Shown here piece by piece: positions 8,500 to 15,629 of a stretch of DNA of 16,119 nucleotides. The notes beneath the pieces were generated by a model, which saw only the letters and a list, made by a program, of their open reading frames with translations, was not told the origin of the DNA and did no database searches. The translations under genes and the position numbers were made by a program. Source of the stretch: Sphingomonadaceae bacterium (lineage in GTDB: Bacteria; Pseudomonadota; Alphaproteobacteria; Sphingomonadales; Sphingomonadaceae); contig JACMKH010000355.1 in assembly GCA_014380205.1 (NCBI GenBank), positions 1-16,119 on the forward strand, in the 5' to 3' direction. Positions within the stretch are counted from its first letter, which is position 1, and the number at the start of each line of letters is the position of its first letter.

Positions 8500-9354
8500 C
8501 TATCCGTCCCCCAACCTCTCCTCGATCAAATGCCGCACGAGCGGTCGCATCCCTTCGTCAAACCGCGCCAATTCCACATGATCGTCCGCATCGTCGAAAT
8601 GCGTGACGAGCTGCGCGCCGTTCCACCAGTGGAGCGCGTAGGCGGGGGCGTCGGCGATGATCATCGGGCGGCCGTCGGGGCGATCCGGGTCGATCGTCGA
8701 GAGATCGAGCGCGACCTGCGGGGCGGTCGAGGGCGCGACCGCGAGCGTACGGCCCTCCCAGTTCGTCGTCATCGGGCGGTGGATGTGGCCCGCGATCAGG
8801 CCGACGATATTGTCGGCCCCCACCATCGCGTCGCGCAGCCGCGCGATCCACACGGCCTCGGGGTTGCTCGTCATCCAGTCGATCCCGGTCTCGACCGGCG
8901 GGTGGTGGAGCACGATCGCGGTCGGCTTGTCGCGCTCCTCGGCGAGCCGCGCGGCGAGCCAGGCGGCGCGCTCGGCGCAGAAGGCGCCGCCGTGACGGCC
9001 CTCCTCGAGTGTGTCGAGCAGGATCAGCCGCAGCGGGCCCTTCTCCCAGGTGTATTGGACAAAGCCGCCGGCGAAGGGAACGTCCGGAAAATGGCGCGCG
9101 AAATTGCCGCGATGGTCGTGGTTGCCGACGCACGGGAGCACGGGGAACGAGCAGGCCTCGAGCGCGACGCGCAGGCGGCGGTAGGAATCCGAATCACCTT
9201 TGTCGGTGAGGTCGCCGGTCGCGAGCAGCAGCTCGGGACGCGGGTGGAGCTCGATGATCCGGTGGAGCACCTGATCGAGCCGCCGCCGGTTGAACTCGGC
9301 GGGGTTGTCGGGATCGAAGCCAATGTGGAGGTCGGTGACCTGCGCGATCAGCAT
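8500..9354 (-). CDS. Calcineurin-like metallophosphoesterase, CpdA (3',5'-cyclic-AMP phosphodiesterase) type
   Basis: The product has 284 residues, near the usual length for class III cyclic-nucleotide phosphodiesterases of the CpdA/GpdQ group. The start is ATG at 9354, with GGAGG (9364-9360) 5 nt upstream and the first metal motif immediately after it; the longer open frame upstream belongs to no protein. The full set of dimetal ligands is visible: D8 and H10 in TDLHIGF, D48 in GDLTDKGD, N78 and H79 in GNHDHRGN, H150 in LHHPPVE, H190 and H192 in GHIHRP. There is no signal peptide, so it should act in the cytoplasm. Family members cleave cAMP or glycerophosphodiesters, and these activities are hard to separate by sequence. 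The gene lies 49 nt after the FHA-decahaem gene and belongs to the same operon as a protein with two cyclic-nucleotide-binding domains, which favours a role in lowering cAMP or cGMP here. That link is inference. Confidence 0.87.
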   Translation of the reverse strand: MLIAQVTDLHIGFDPDNPAEFNRRRLDQVLHRIIELHPRPELLLATGDLTDKGDSDSYRRLRVALEACSFPVLPCVGNHDHRGNFARHFPDVPFAGGFVQYTWEKGPLRLILLDTLEEGRHGGAFCAERAAWLAARLAEERDKPTAIVLHHPPVETGIDWMTSNPEAVWIARLRDAMVGADNIVGLIAGHIHRPMTTNWEGRTLAVAPSTAPQVALDLSTIDPDRPDGRPMIIADAPAYALHWWNGAQLVTHFDDADDHVELARFDEGMRPLVRHLIEERLGDG

Positions 9355-9359
9355 GAAAT

Positions 9360-9364
9360 CCTCC
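9360..9364 (-). promoter_or_regulatory. Ribosome binding site of the metallophosphoesterase
   Basis: GGAGG on the minus strand, 5 nt before the ATG at 9354. It separates the true start from a frame that stays open a further 600 bases upstream through the cytochrome gene. Confidence 0.75.
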
Positions 9365-9403
9365 AGGGCACGGGGAGGACATGGACGGAGCAAGCCACCA
9401 CCT

Positions 9404-11227
9404 TCATCTACCTCGATCCCCCTGCTCGCGCGCCCGCCGGCCTTGGGCATCGCGCCCGCCGCCGCGCACATCGCGTCCCCGGACCAGATACGGTGCGCCA
9501 TCGTCGGCGTGATAATTGTGACACAGCGCACAGGTCGAGGGAACGAGGTCGCCGTGCGCGTCCTCGCCGCCGTGGCAGTCGCGGCAGGTCGCGATGCCGG
9601 GGATGAGGATGTCCGAGGCGCTTTCGGAGCGCTCGGCCGCGTGGCATTCGGTGCAATCCTCGTTGACGTGGGCGGCATGGTCGAACCAGCCGCGCCGCAT
9701 GTAGCGCGCGATCTGGCGCACCGGGAGGATGCGATACTCGGCCCCGCGCGGCGGCGCCTGGACGCGGTGGCAGTCGAAGCACACGCCGCCGTCCGAAAAG
9801 GCGCGGCGGATCGCGCGGTCGGCGCCGCTGTAGCGCGTCGCGACGGCGAATTGGTACCGCCCCACCGTTCGCGCGCGGTTATCGCCGCCGGGCCGCCGCC
9901 GCGCCATCCCCGAAAGGTCGATCGGGCGCGGCGGCGCGGTGCCGCGATAGAAGGCGCGGATGTCGGCGACGACCTGGGCGGGCTCGCCATGCCGCAAGGT
10001 GCGCACCGTCCCGCCGATCCGGTCGAAGGCGAGGCTGTGGCACATCTGGCAATCCCCCTCCATCGTCACCGGCATGAAGCGCACGCCGTCGGCGGTCGGC
10101 GTGTGGCAATCGGCGCAGCCCAGCGATTCGCCGAAGCCGTAGCGCCGCGACAGCCGCTGCGCCATCCGCGCGACGCCGTTGGTGGTCGAGAGGTGGAGCT
10201 CGTGGGGGAATTTGAGGCCGGTGTCCTCTTGCGGCCGCCGATCGAGCGAGAGCCGCGCGAAGCTCGGCCGCGCGCCGGGCTGGTTGCCCGGGCTGGTCAT
10301 CACCACGGGGCGGAACTCGGGGTGGTCGCGCGCGAAATCGCCCGCGTCGAGCAGCCGCGTGTCGGTCAGCCGCGACTCGAGCCCGGTGTGGCACTCGGCG
10401 CAGAAGCGCTGCGGGGTCGGCGCCATCGCGCCCGCGCCCTCGTGCTCGGTATGGCATTCGACGCACGCTTGGCGGGGGCGGTTGAAGAAATCGGCGAAGA
10501 CGAGCCCGACGCGATCGGTGAAGTCGGGGGGCGCGACCGCGCGCGCCATGCGATCGCGATCGGCGTGATCGTGGACGTCGGCATGGCACGAAAGGCAGCT
10601 CGAATCGCGGACCGAGACGAACGCCTGCTGGTGGCATGCCTGGCAGTCGTTCTCGAGATTGGCGTGCGCCGAAGAGAGCGCGCCGGTCGACCACATCGTG
10701 TCGGCGTGAAAGCCGTCGGGACGCTGCTCGACGCCGCGCGACTGGTAAAAGGTCCAGACCGGCCAGGCGAGGAAGGCCGCGAGGATCAGGAGCGCGAACA
10801 TCCACGCCGACCGGCGCTTGCCCGGCACCGTTCCCGCGAGCCCGTGCGCGTCGCGCTCGGGCGCCGTCACCTCCTCATCGCGCGTCACCGTGACGACGAG
10901 CGCGCCGGCCTCCTCGCCTTCGCCGAGGCTCACCACGAGCCGGTGCGGGCCGATCCTTATGGCGCCTCCGCGCCGCGCGTTGATCGCCGCGCGGCTCGCC
11001 GAGCGCCCGTCGACCTTGACCGGAACGTCCTTCTCGGTCGCGATCATCGCGTCGGCCTCGCCGCGCCGCGTGATAGTCGCATGGTGGAGCATCACGCCGA
11101 GATCGGTGAGGTGGACGTCCGAATCGGCGGCGCGACCGACGGTGAGCGCGTCCTTCTCGATCCGCCGCGCCCGCACGATCTCGCGGCCCCCCGCGGTGCG
11201 CGACACATGGCGGACGATAAAGGCCAT
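9404..11227 (-). CDS. FHA domain - transmembrane helix - periplasmic decahaem cytochrome c fusion
   Basis: The product has 607 residues. The ATG at 11227 lies 5 nt after the cytochrome b stop and begins directly with an FHA fold; the frame stays open to 11830, but that part only shadows the upstream gene. Residues 1-105 resemble FHA: VGRAADSDVHL (30-40), HHATI (48-52) and a final strand RIGPHRLVVS (91-100). The GR pair is kept, but the position that is normally Ser in the SRRHA loop appears to be Met46, so phosphothreonine binding may be lost. A single helix spans about 142-160 after a basic KRR, giving FHA inside and the rest outside. Ten CXXCH motifs start at Cys 195, 211, 255, 276, 371, 393, 483, 525, 548 and 566. 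The last 25 residues are Arg/Gly-rich and of unclear meaning. The likely role is a membrane-anchored periplasmic carrier taking electrons from or to the adjacent cytochrome b. Domains are clear; the role is inferred. Confidence 0.9.
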   Translation of the reverse strand: MAFIVRHVSRTAGGREIVRARRIEKDALTVGRAADSDVHLTDLGVMLHHATITRRGEADAMIATEKDVPVKVDGRSASRAAINARRGGAIRIGPHRLVVSLGEGEEAGALVVTVTRDEEVTAPERDAHGLAGTVPGKRRSAWMFALLILAAFLAWPVWTFYQSRGVEQRPDGFHADTMWSTGALSSAHANLENDCQACHQQAFVSVRDSSCLSCHADVHDHADRDRMARAVAPPDFTDRVGLVFADFFNRPRQACVECHTEHEGAGAMAPTPQRFCAECHTGLESRLTDTRLLDAGDFARDHPEFRPVVMTSPGNQPGARPSFARLSLDRRPQEDTGLKFPHELHLSTTNGVARMAQRLSRRYGFGESLGCADCHTPTADGVRFMPVTMEGDCQMCHSLAFDRIGGTVRTLRHGEPAQVVADIRAFYRGTAPPRPIDLSGMARRRPGGDNRARTVGRYQFAVATRYSGADRAIRRAFSDGGVCFDCHRVQAPPRGAEYRILPVRQIARYMRRGWFDHAAHVNEDCTECHAAERSESASDILIPGIATCRDCHGGEDAHGDLVPSTCALCHNYHADDGAPYLVRGRDVRGGGRDAQGRRAREQGDRGR

Positions 11228-11232
11228 CGCCG

Positions 11233-12123
11233 CTACCAGTAGAAGAACACGCTGACGATGTGCGCCGAGAGCGCGGCGATCGTGGCGAAGGTCATCGGGA
11301 CGTGGACGTAGAGCCAAGCCTCGAGCAGCGCGCGCACGCGCATGTGGCTCCTGATCCGCTGGAGCGCGGCGACCTTGCGCGCGAGCAGCGCTTCGACCCG
11401 GTCGAGGTGCGGATCGGGCGCGCGCAGCAGCAGCGTCTCGCGTCTGATCTCGGCGAGCGAATCGGCGCTCGTGCCGAGAAATCGCGTTCCGAACAGCCGC
11501 CGCCGCACGCTCGCCCAGGCCACCTCCTCGTCGAGCGCGCGCTGGACGATCGCCGCGTGACGCGTGTCGAGCGGCTGCGCCGCCTCGCGCAGCTGCCGGT
11601 CGAGCTCCCCGACCGTCGCCAGCATCTGCTCCTCGGTGGTCTCGTCGCGGTTGTCCGAGAGGTAGCGCGGCAGAAAGCCGTAGACGGTGATCCCGAACAA
11701 TCCCGAAAGGATGACGAGCAGCATCAGCGCCCAAGCGAGCGTGTGGACGTTCCAGCCGAGCTGGAAGCCGGTGTGCAAGGTCGCGATGAAGATCAGCGAT
11801 ATGCCGAGATAGACATGCGCCGAAGTCCATGCCTTCAGTGACCAGCGCCCCGGCGTCATCGCGCGCTTGCGCACGCCGAGCAGCGTCAGCCAGAGGATGA
11901 GCAGCGCGCCGATCGTCCCCAGCGCATAGCCGTACCAGCTCCCCCCATTATGGCGCGGCTCGACATCGACGAGCAGGTAGGAGACGACCGCAAGCAGCGC
12001 GACGACGCTCGCGAGCTTGGCCCAGAACAGGCCGCGGTAGCGCAGGAAGCTCTCGTGGCGCGCGGCGTGGCGCTGGCTCGCGCTATCGTAGCTTTCCGCC
12101 CCCTCCGCCCCCCGCGTCGCCAT
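11233..12123 (-). CDS. Five-helix membrane protein, probable dihaem cytochrome b
   Basis: The product has 296 residues. ATG at 12123 lies 3 nt after the stop of the iron-sulfur oxidoreductase gene, with GAGGAGGGG near the end of that gene serving as a somewhat distant ribosome binding site. Predicted membrane helices are at about 33-53, 63-84, 102-122, 126-150 and 268-294. Helix 3 has His103 and His117, and helix 5 has His274 and His288. Both pairs are 14 residues apart, the spacing by which two helices hold two stacked b haems in bis-histidine cytochromes b. His127 is a further candidate near the start of helix 4. A charged, probably helical loop (about 155-265) sits between helices 4 and 5. 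I recognise no exact family; it resembles the cytochrome b561 / ferric reductase-like group in general plan. The position between a cytoplasmic oxidoreductase and a periplasmic decahaem fits a transmembrane electron carrier or quinone-reactive subunit. Confidence 0.78.
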   Translation of the reverse strand: MATRGAEGAESYDSASQRHAARHESFLRYRGLFWAKLASVVALLAVVSYLLVDVEPRHNGGSWYGYALGTIGALLILWLTLLGVRKRAMTPGRWSLKAWTSAHVYLGISLIFIATLHTGFQLGWNVHTLAWALMLLVILSGLFGITVYGFLPRYLSDNRDETTEEQMLATVGELDRQLREAAQPLDTRHAAIVQRALDEEVAWASVRRRLFGTRFLGTSADSLAEIRRETLLLRAPDPHLDRVEALLARKVAALQRIRSHMRVRALLEAWLYVHVPMTFATIAALSAHIVSVFFYW

Positions 12124-12126
12124 GTC

Positions 12127-14571
12127 TCAGATCGTCCCCTCCTCGAGCCGCGCGACCGAAAGGAACTGCTCGGGCGCGACGCGGATCGCCGCGCCCGTCG
12201 GGCAGGCGCGCACGCACGCGGGCCCGCCCTCGATCCCCGCGCACATATCGCACTTGACCGCGACCTTGGGCGTGTCGGGCGAGACTCGCTTGTCGATCCA
12301 GTCGTGGCTCGGCTCGCCGGGACCCGGTCCGAAGCCGAACAGCAGCCAGCTCAGCAGCGGCGGCTTCCTCGGCGGCTTCTTCTCCATCCGGATCACGCCA
12401 TAGGGGCAGTTGCGCTGACAGTTGCCGCAGCCGATGCAGGTCTCGTCGATGAACACCTCGCCGTCGACGCCGCGGTGGATCGCGTTAGGGGGGCAATCGG
12501 CCATGCAGTGCGGGTGTTCGCAATGGCGGCATGAAGTGGGGACGTGGAGGTGCGCGTAGGTGCGCCCCGCCTCGCGGTCGAGCCGCGAAAGGCCGTCGTG
12601 GCTGTCGGCGCAGGCTTTTTCGCAATTGTCGCAGCCAACGCACAGATTCTCGTCGATCAGCAGCACGTCGGTCGCCTCGCCGATCCCGCCCTCGACGAGG
12701 AAGGATGCGATCGACGAATACATGTCGACCGCGCCCGAAAAGCTGTCCTTCTTCGCCTCGACATAGTCGTTGAGGTCCTGCCGCGTCTCCATCTCGCGGT
12801 GCGCGCGGGCGAGCAGCGCGGGGTTCTTCTCGAGCAGCGCCTTGAACGCCGCGCCGTCGATCCTGATCACCTCGGACTTGACCGCCGCGCGCACGGTCGC
12901 GGTGCGCCGGCCACCCTCGAGCACCGCCATTTCGCCGACATAGGTCCCGGCGGGCAGGTACGAGAGGAAGACCGGCTTTCGCCCGATCGTCTTCTCGACG
13001 ACCATCGAGCCGACGCGGATGACGAAGATGTCGTAGCCTTCCTGGCCTTCCTCGATGATCGTGTCGCCCGCCTTGACCGGAACGATCTCGGCCGTCTCGA
13101 CGATCGGCGCGACATCCTCGCGGGAGAGCCCCGACCCGAACATCTGGAGCAGCTGGCGCTCGATCGAGATGCGCGTGATCTCGGCCTTGGCGGGCGGCAC
13201 CTGGCTCTGGAGCTTGAGCGCGGCCATGCGCGGAATTTCGACGCAGATCGCGTCCTCGCACGCGATCACGGTTGCGCCGCGCCGCCGGCCCGAGATCAGC
13301 CCGACCTCGCCGAAGATCGACCCCGTTTCGATCGGCACGGTCTTCGCGGGATCGTCGGGATCGACCTGGACGAGCACCGAGCCCCGCGCGATCGCGAACA
13401 GTGAATCGCCGGGCTCGTTGCGATCGAAGATCGTCGCGCCCGCGCGATAGAAATGCGCCTCGCTGTCGAGCATGAACTCGCGCATCTGCAGGGGCGTCAT
13501 CGGTTCGAGGATGGTGACGCTCGAGCGCAGCGCCTCGAGCCATTCGGCGACGCTGAGCCGGCCGGGCAGGCCCTTGAACTTGCCCTCGAGGATCGGCTCG
13601 TCGGCGGGCTTCAGCGCGGTGTTGCCCTTGATGAACTCGACCACGTCATGGCCCTGGTTCATGCAATGCTTGATCAGCGGATAGCCCGCCAGCGCGCCGA
13701 TCACATAGATGCCGGGCTTGCTGCTCTCGAAGGTCGGTGAGAGCCTGGGGAAGGCGGTCCGGTCTGGACCCGAGAACTCGACCCCGCACGCCTCGACGAA
13801 GGCGCGCGGCGGGGCCGAGCCCATCCGCGCGATGACGCGGTCGCAGCGCGCCCGCGCCTCGCCGTCGCGCGTGTCGAACACGATCTCCCCGGCCTCGATC
13901 GCCGAGGCGGTGGTCTCGGTCAGGATGATCATCCGCCCCGCGTCCTGCGCGGCGGTCAGCGCCTGGACGTTGGCGGCCTTAGCGGTCGCGAAATCGGCCG
14001 AGCGGTTGATGATCGTGACCATATTGCGCTGCTCGGGATCCGCAGCGAGCCCCAGCGCATTCTCGATCCCCGCGTCCCCCGCCCCGATCACGGTGATATG
14101 CTCGTCGACATATTCCTGCGGGTCGTCGAGCGTGTATTGCACGACCGCGCCCTCGCCCACCGGGCAGCGCACGAGATTGGGATTGCCCTGCGTCCCGATC
14201 GCGAGCACGATCGTCTCGGTCTCGATGGTCGCGCCGTCCTTGAGCGCGATGCGGAACGCCCCTTGCTCGCCCTCGATCGAGACCACCTCCGAGTTGAGCC
14301 GGACGTTGACCTTGTTTCCCCCGGTCTGCTCGTCCCAGGTCCCGAGCACCTTCTCGCGCTTGCCCGCCGCGAAATCGAGGTCCGAGCGCAGCACGAGCTG
14401 GCTCGGCGTCGCCATGACGTGCTTGCCCTTCTGGTATTTGTAGATCGTGTCCGAGAGGTGATCGGCCTTTTCGAGCAGGACATGCGCGAGCCCCAGCTGC
14501 GCCGCGCGCGACGCCGCGCTGAGCCCGGCGGGGCCCGATCCGACGATCGCTATGCGGTAAGTCTCAGACAC
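12127..14571 (-). CDS. Fusion oxidoreductase: FAD/NAD(P)-binding domain, two cyclic-nucleotide-binding domains, four [4Fe-4S] clusters
   Basis: The product has 814 residues. I start it at GTG 14571 because AGGAGG (14585-14580) is 8 nt upstream and the FAD motif follows at once; an ATG at 14616 would add 15 unrelated residues. Residues 1-320 form a thioredoxin-reductase/YpdA-like fold with GSGPAGL (11-17) and GAGDAG (163-168) but no CXXC active site. Two cNMP domains follow, with intact phosphate-binding cassettes FGEVGL...RRRGATV (420-435) and VGEMAVLEGGRRTATV (545-560). The C-terminal part is a DmsB/NarH-like ferredoxin with cysteines 644, 647, 650, 654; 681, 684, 689, 693; 712, 715, 718, 722; and 774, 777, 786, 790. 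There is no signal peptide or membrane helix, so it is cytoplasmic. It heads the minus-strand operon. The likely role is moving electrons between NAD(P)H or another cytoplasmic partner and the cytochrome b, gated by cAMP or cGMP. Domains are clear; partner, direction and gating are inferred. Confidence 0.92.
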   Translation of the reverse strand: MSETYRIAIVGSGPAGLSAASRAAQLGLAHVLLEKADHLSDTIYKYQKGKHVMATPSQLVLRSDLDFAAGKREKVLGTWDEQTGGNKVNVRLNSEVVSIEGEQGAFRIALKDGATIETETIVLAIGTQGNPNLVRCPVGEGAVVQYTLDDPQEYVDEHITVIGAGDAGIENALGLAADPEQRNMVTIINRSADFATAKAANVQALTAAQDAGRMIILTETTASAIEAGEIVFDTRDGEARARCDRVIARMGSAPPRAFVEACGVEFSGPDRTAFPRLSPTFESSKPGIYVIGALAGYPLIKHCMNQGHDVVEFIKGNTALKPADEPILEGKFKGLPGRLSVAEWLEALRSSVTILEPMTPLQMREFMLDSEAHFYRAGATIFDRNEPGDSLFAIARGSVLVQVDPDDPAKTVPIETGSIFGEVGLISGRRRGATVIACEDAICVEIPRMAALKLQSQVPPAKAEITRISIERQLLQMFGSGLSREDVAPIVETAEIVPVKAGDTIIEEGQEGYDIFVIRVGSMVVEKTIGRKPVFLSYLPAGTYVGEMAVLEGGRRTATVRAAVKSEVIRIDGAAFKALLEKNPALLARAHREMETRQDLNDYVEAKKDSFSGAVDMYSSIASFLVEGGIGEATDVLLIDENLCVGCDNCEKACADSHDGLSRLDREAGRTYAHLHVPTSCRHCEHPHCMADCPPNAIHRGVDGEVFIDETCIGCGNCQRNCPYGVIRMEKKPPRKPPLLSWLLFGFGPGPGEPSHDWIDKRVSPDTPKVAVKCDMCAGIEGGPACVRACPTGAAIRVAPEQFLSVARLEEGTI

Positions 14572-14579
14572 GACACGCC

Positions 14580-14585
14580 CCTCCT
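14580..14585 (-). promoter_or_regulatory. Strong ribosome binding site deciding the GTG start of the fusion oxidoreductase
   Basis: AGGAGG on the minus strand, 8 nt before GTG 14571. It lies inside the coding part implied by the alternative ATG at 14616, which argues for the shorter protein. Confidence 0.8.
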
Positions 14586-14636
14586 GACCGCCGACGCCCT
14601 TTCGCCACCTTACCATGCGCGCGTCGAGGGGCTAGA

Positions 14637-14653
14637 CGCAAACGCGAATTGCG
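14637..14653. repeat. Short inverted repeat CGCAA-N7-TTGCG, possible operator
   Basis: Two perfect 5-base arms (14637-14641 and 14649-14653) flank a 7-base spacer, 15 nt upstream of the TPR start codon and within the divergent gap. The arms are short enough to arise by chance in GC-rich DNA, so a regulatory role is only a suggestion. Confidence 0.3.
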
Positions 14654-14668
14654 AAACCCGGGAGCAAG

Positions 14669-15628
14669 ATGAGCGAATCTCAACGCATCGCACCGAGCCG
14701 CCTCGCGCTCGCCGGAGCGGCGGCGATTGCGCTGTTCGCGATCGGCTATAGCGTTGCGCGCGGCGACGATCCGGAGGTGACGGCGAGCGGCGCGCCCGAA
14801 GGAGCGCCCCAGGCTATGGCGGCGGCCGAGGGCGGCGATTTCGCCGAGCTGATCCCCCAGCTCGAGGCGCGGCTGCGCGACGATCCCGAGGATGAGGAGG
14901 GCTGGGCGCTGCTCGGCCTCTCCTATTATCAGACCGGGCGCTTCGACGAGGCGGCCGAGGCTTACCGCCGCGCGGCCGCGCTCAACCCGACGCTCGCGCG
15001 CCATCGCTCGGCGCGCGGCGAGGCGCTCGTGCTCGCCTCTTCGGAGGAAGGCTTTCCGCGCGACGCCGCCGCCGCGTTCCGTGAGGCGATCCGGCTCGAC
15101 TCCGCCGATCCGCGCGCGCGCTATTTTCTCGCCGTCGAAAAGGACATGGGCGGCGACCGCGAAGGCGCGCTCGAAGACTGGATCGCGCTGCTCGAGGACA
15201 CGCCGCCCGGCGCGCCGTGGGAGGCCGACCTGCGCCGCCTGATCGCCGAGGTCTCGCACCAGACCGGGATCGACGTGTCGGATCGGGTGCCGCCGCCCGG
15301 CCGGACGGACGCGGACGACGCACCCGCCGCCGCAACGCGGGGAATCCCGGGACCGACGCGCGAGCAAATGGCCGCCGCGCGCAACCTCCCGCCCGGCCAG
15401 CAGGAGATGATGATCGAGGACATGGTCGAGGGTCTCGACCAGCGGCTGCGCCGCAATCGCAACGACGCCGACGGCTGGATCATGCTGATGCGCTCGCGCA
15501 TGCAGCTCGGCCAGACGGCGCAGGCCAGCCAGGCATGGCGGCGCGCGCGCCAGGCGTTCGCGGGCAATTCGGGGCAGCTCCAGCGCATCAACGCTTCGGC
15601 GCGAACCTTGGGAGTTCCCGGCGCTTAG
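14669..15628 (+). CDS. Membrane-anchored TPR protein, CcmI/CycH-like (cytochrome c maturation type)
   Basis: The product has 319 residues. ATG at 14669 is preceded by GGGAG (14660-14664). Residues 11-30 form one membrane helix near the N-terminus, and an Ala/Gly/Pro linker follows. A clear TPR motif runs from about 77 to 107 (WALLGLSYYQTGRFDEAAEA), with further TPR-like helices at about 115-175 and 262-300. The C-terminal stretch MVEGLDQRL...GWIMLMRSRMQLG (252-281) resembles the periplasmic TPR part of alphaproteobacterial CcmI/CycH, which hands apocytochrome c to the haem ligase. The N-terminal two-helix part of classical CcmI is missing, so a general TPR scaffold is the alternative and I give no symbol. 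It is divergent from the redox operon and converges on ispE with one base between stop codons. Its presence next to genes that need 20 covalent haems is suggestive, but it may be ordinary chromosomal neighbourhood. Confidence 0.78.
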   Translation: MSESQRIAPSRLALAGAAAIALFAIGYSVARGDDPEVTASGAPEGAPQAMAAAEGGDFAELIPQLEARLRDDPEDEEGWALLGLSYYQTGRFDEAAEAYRRAAALNPTLARHRSARGEALVLASSEEGFPRDAAAAFREAIRLDSADPRARYFLAVEKDMGGDREGALEDWIALLEDTPPGAPWEADLRRLIAEVSHQTGIDVSDRVPPPGRTDADDAPAAATRGIPGPTREQMAAARNLPPGQQEMMIEDMVEGLDQRLRRNRNDADGWIMLMRSRMQLGQTAQASQAWRRARQAFAGNSGQLQRINASARTLGVPGA

Positions 15629-15629
15629 G

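Larger units (their letters stand above)
14572..14668. promoter_or_regulatory. Divergent promoter region between the redox operon and the TPR gene
   Basis: This 97-base gap is the only place where the minus-strand redox operon can have its own upstream promoter, and it also serves the TPR gene. I cannot point to convincing -35/-10 boxes. It contains the inverted repeat at 14637-14653. There is no TGTGA-N6-TCACA (CRP-type) or TTGAT-N4-ATCAA (FNR-type) site. Confidence 0.5.

Noticed and set aside
9404..9480. Frameshift near the 3' end of the FHA-decahaem gene to explain its Arg/Gly-rich tail
   Set aside because: All ten haem motifs are in frame, and no alternative frame gives a recognisable continuation, so a genuine low-complexity tail is as likely.
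9290..11242. 650-codon open frame on the plus strand across the FHA-decahaem gene
   Set aside because: The minus strand carries ten CXXCH motifs and an FHA fold; the plus frame shows only biased composition.
14614..14616. ATG as the start of the fusion oxidoreductase
   Set aside because: AGGAGG lies downstream of it, 8 nt before GTG 14571, and the extra residues match nothing in the fold.
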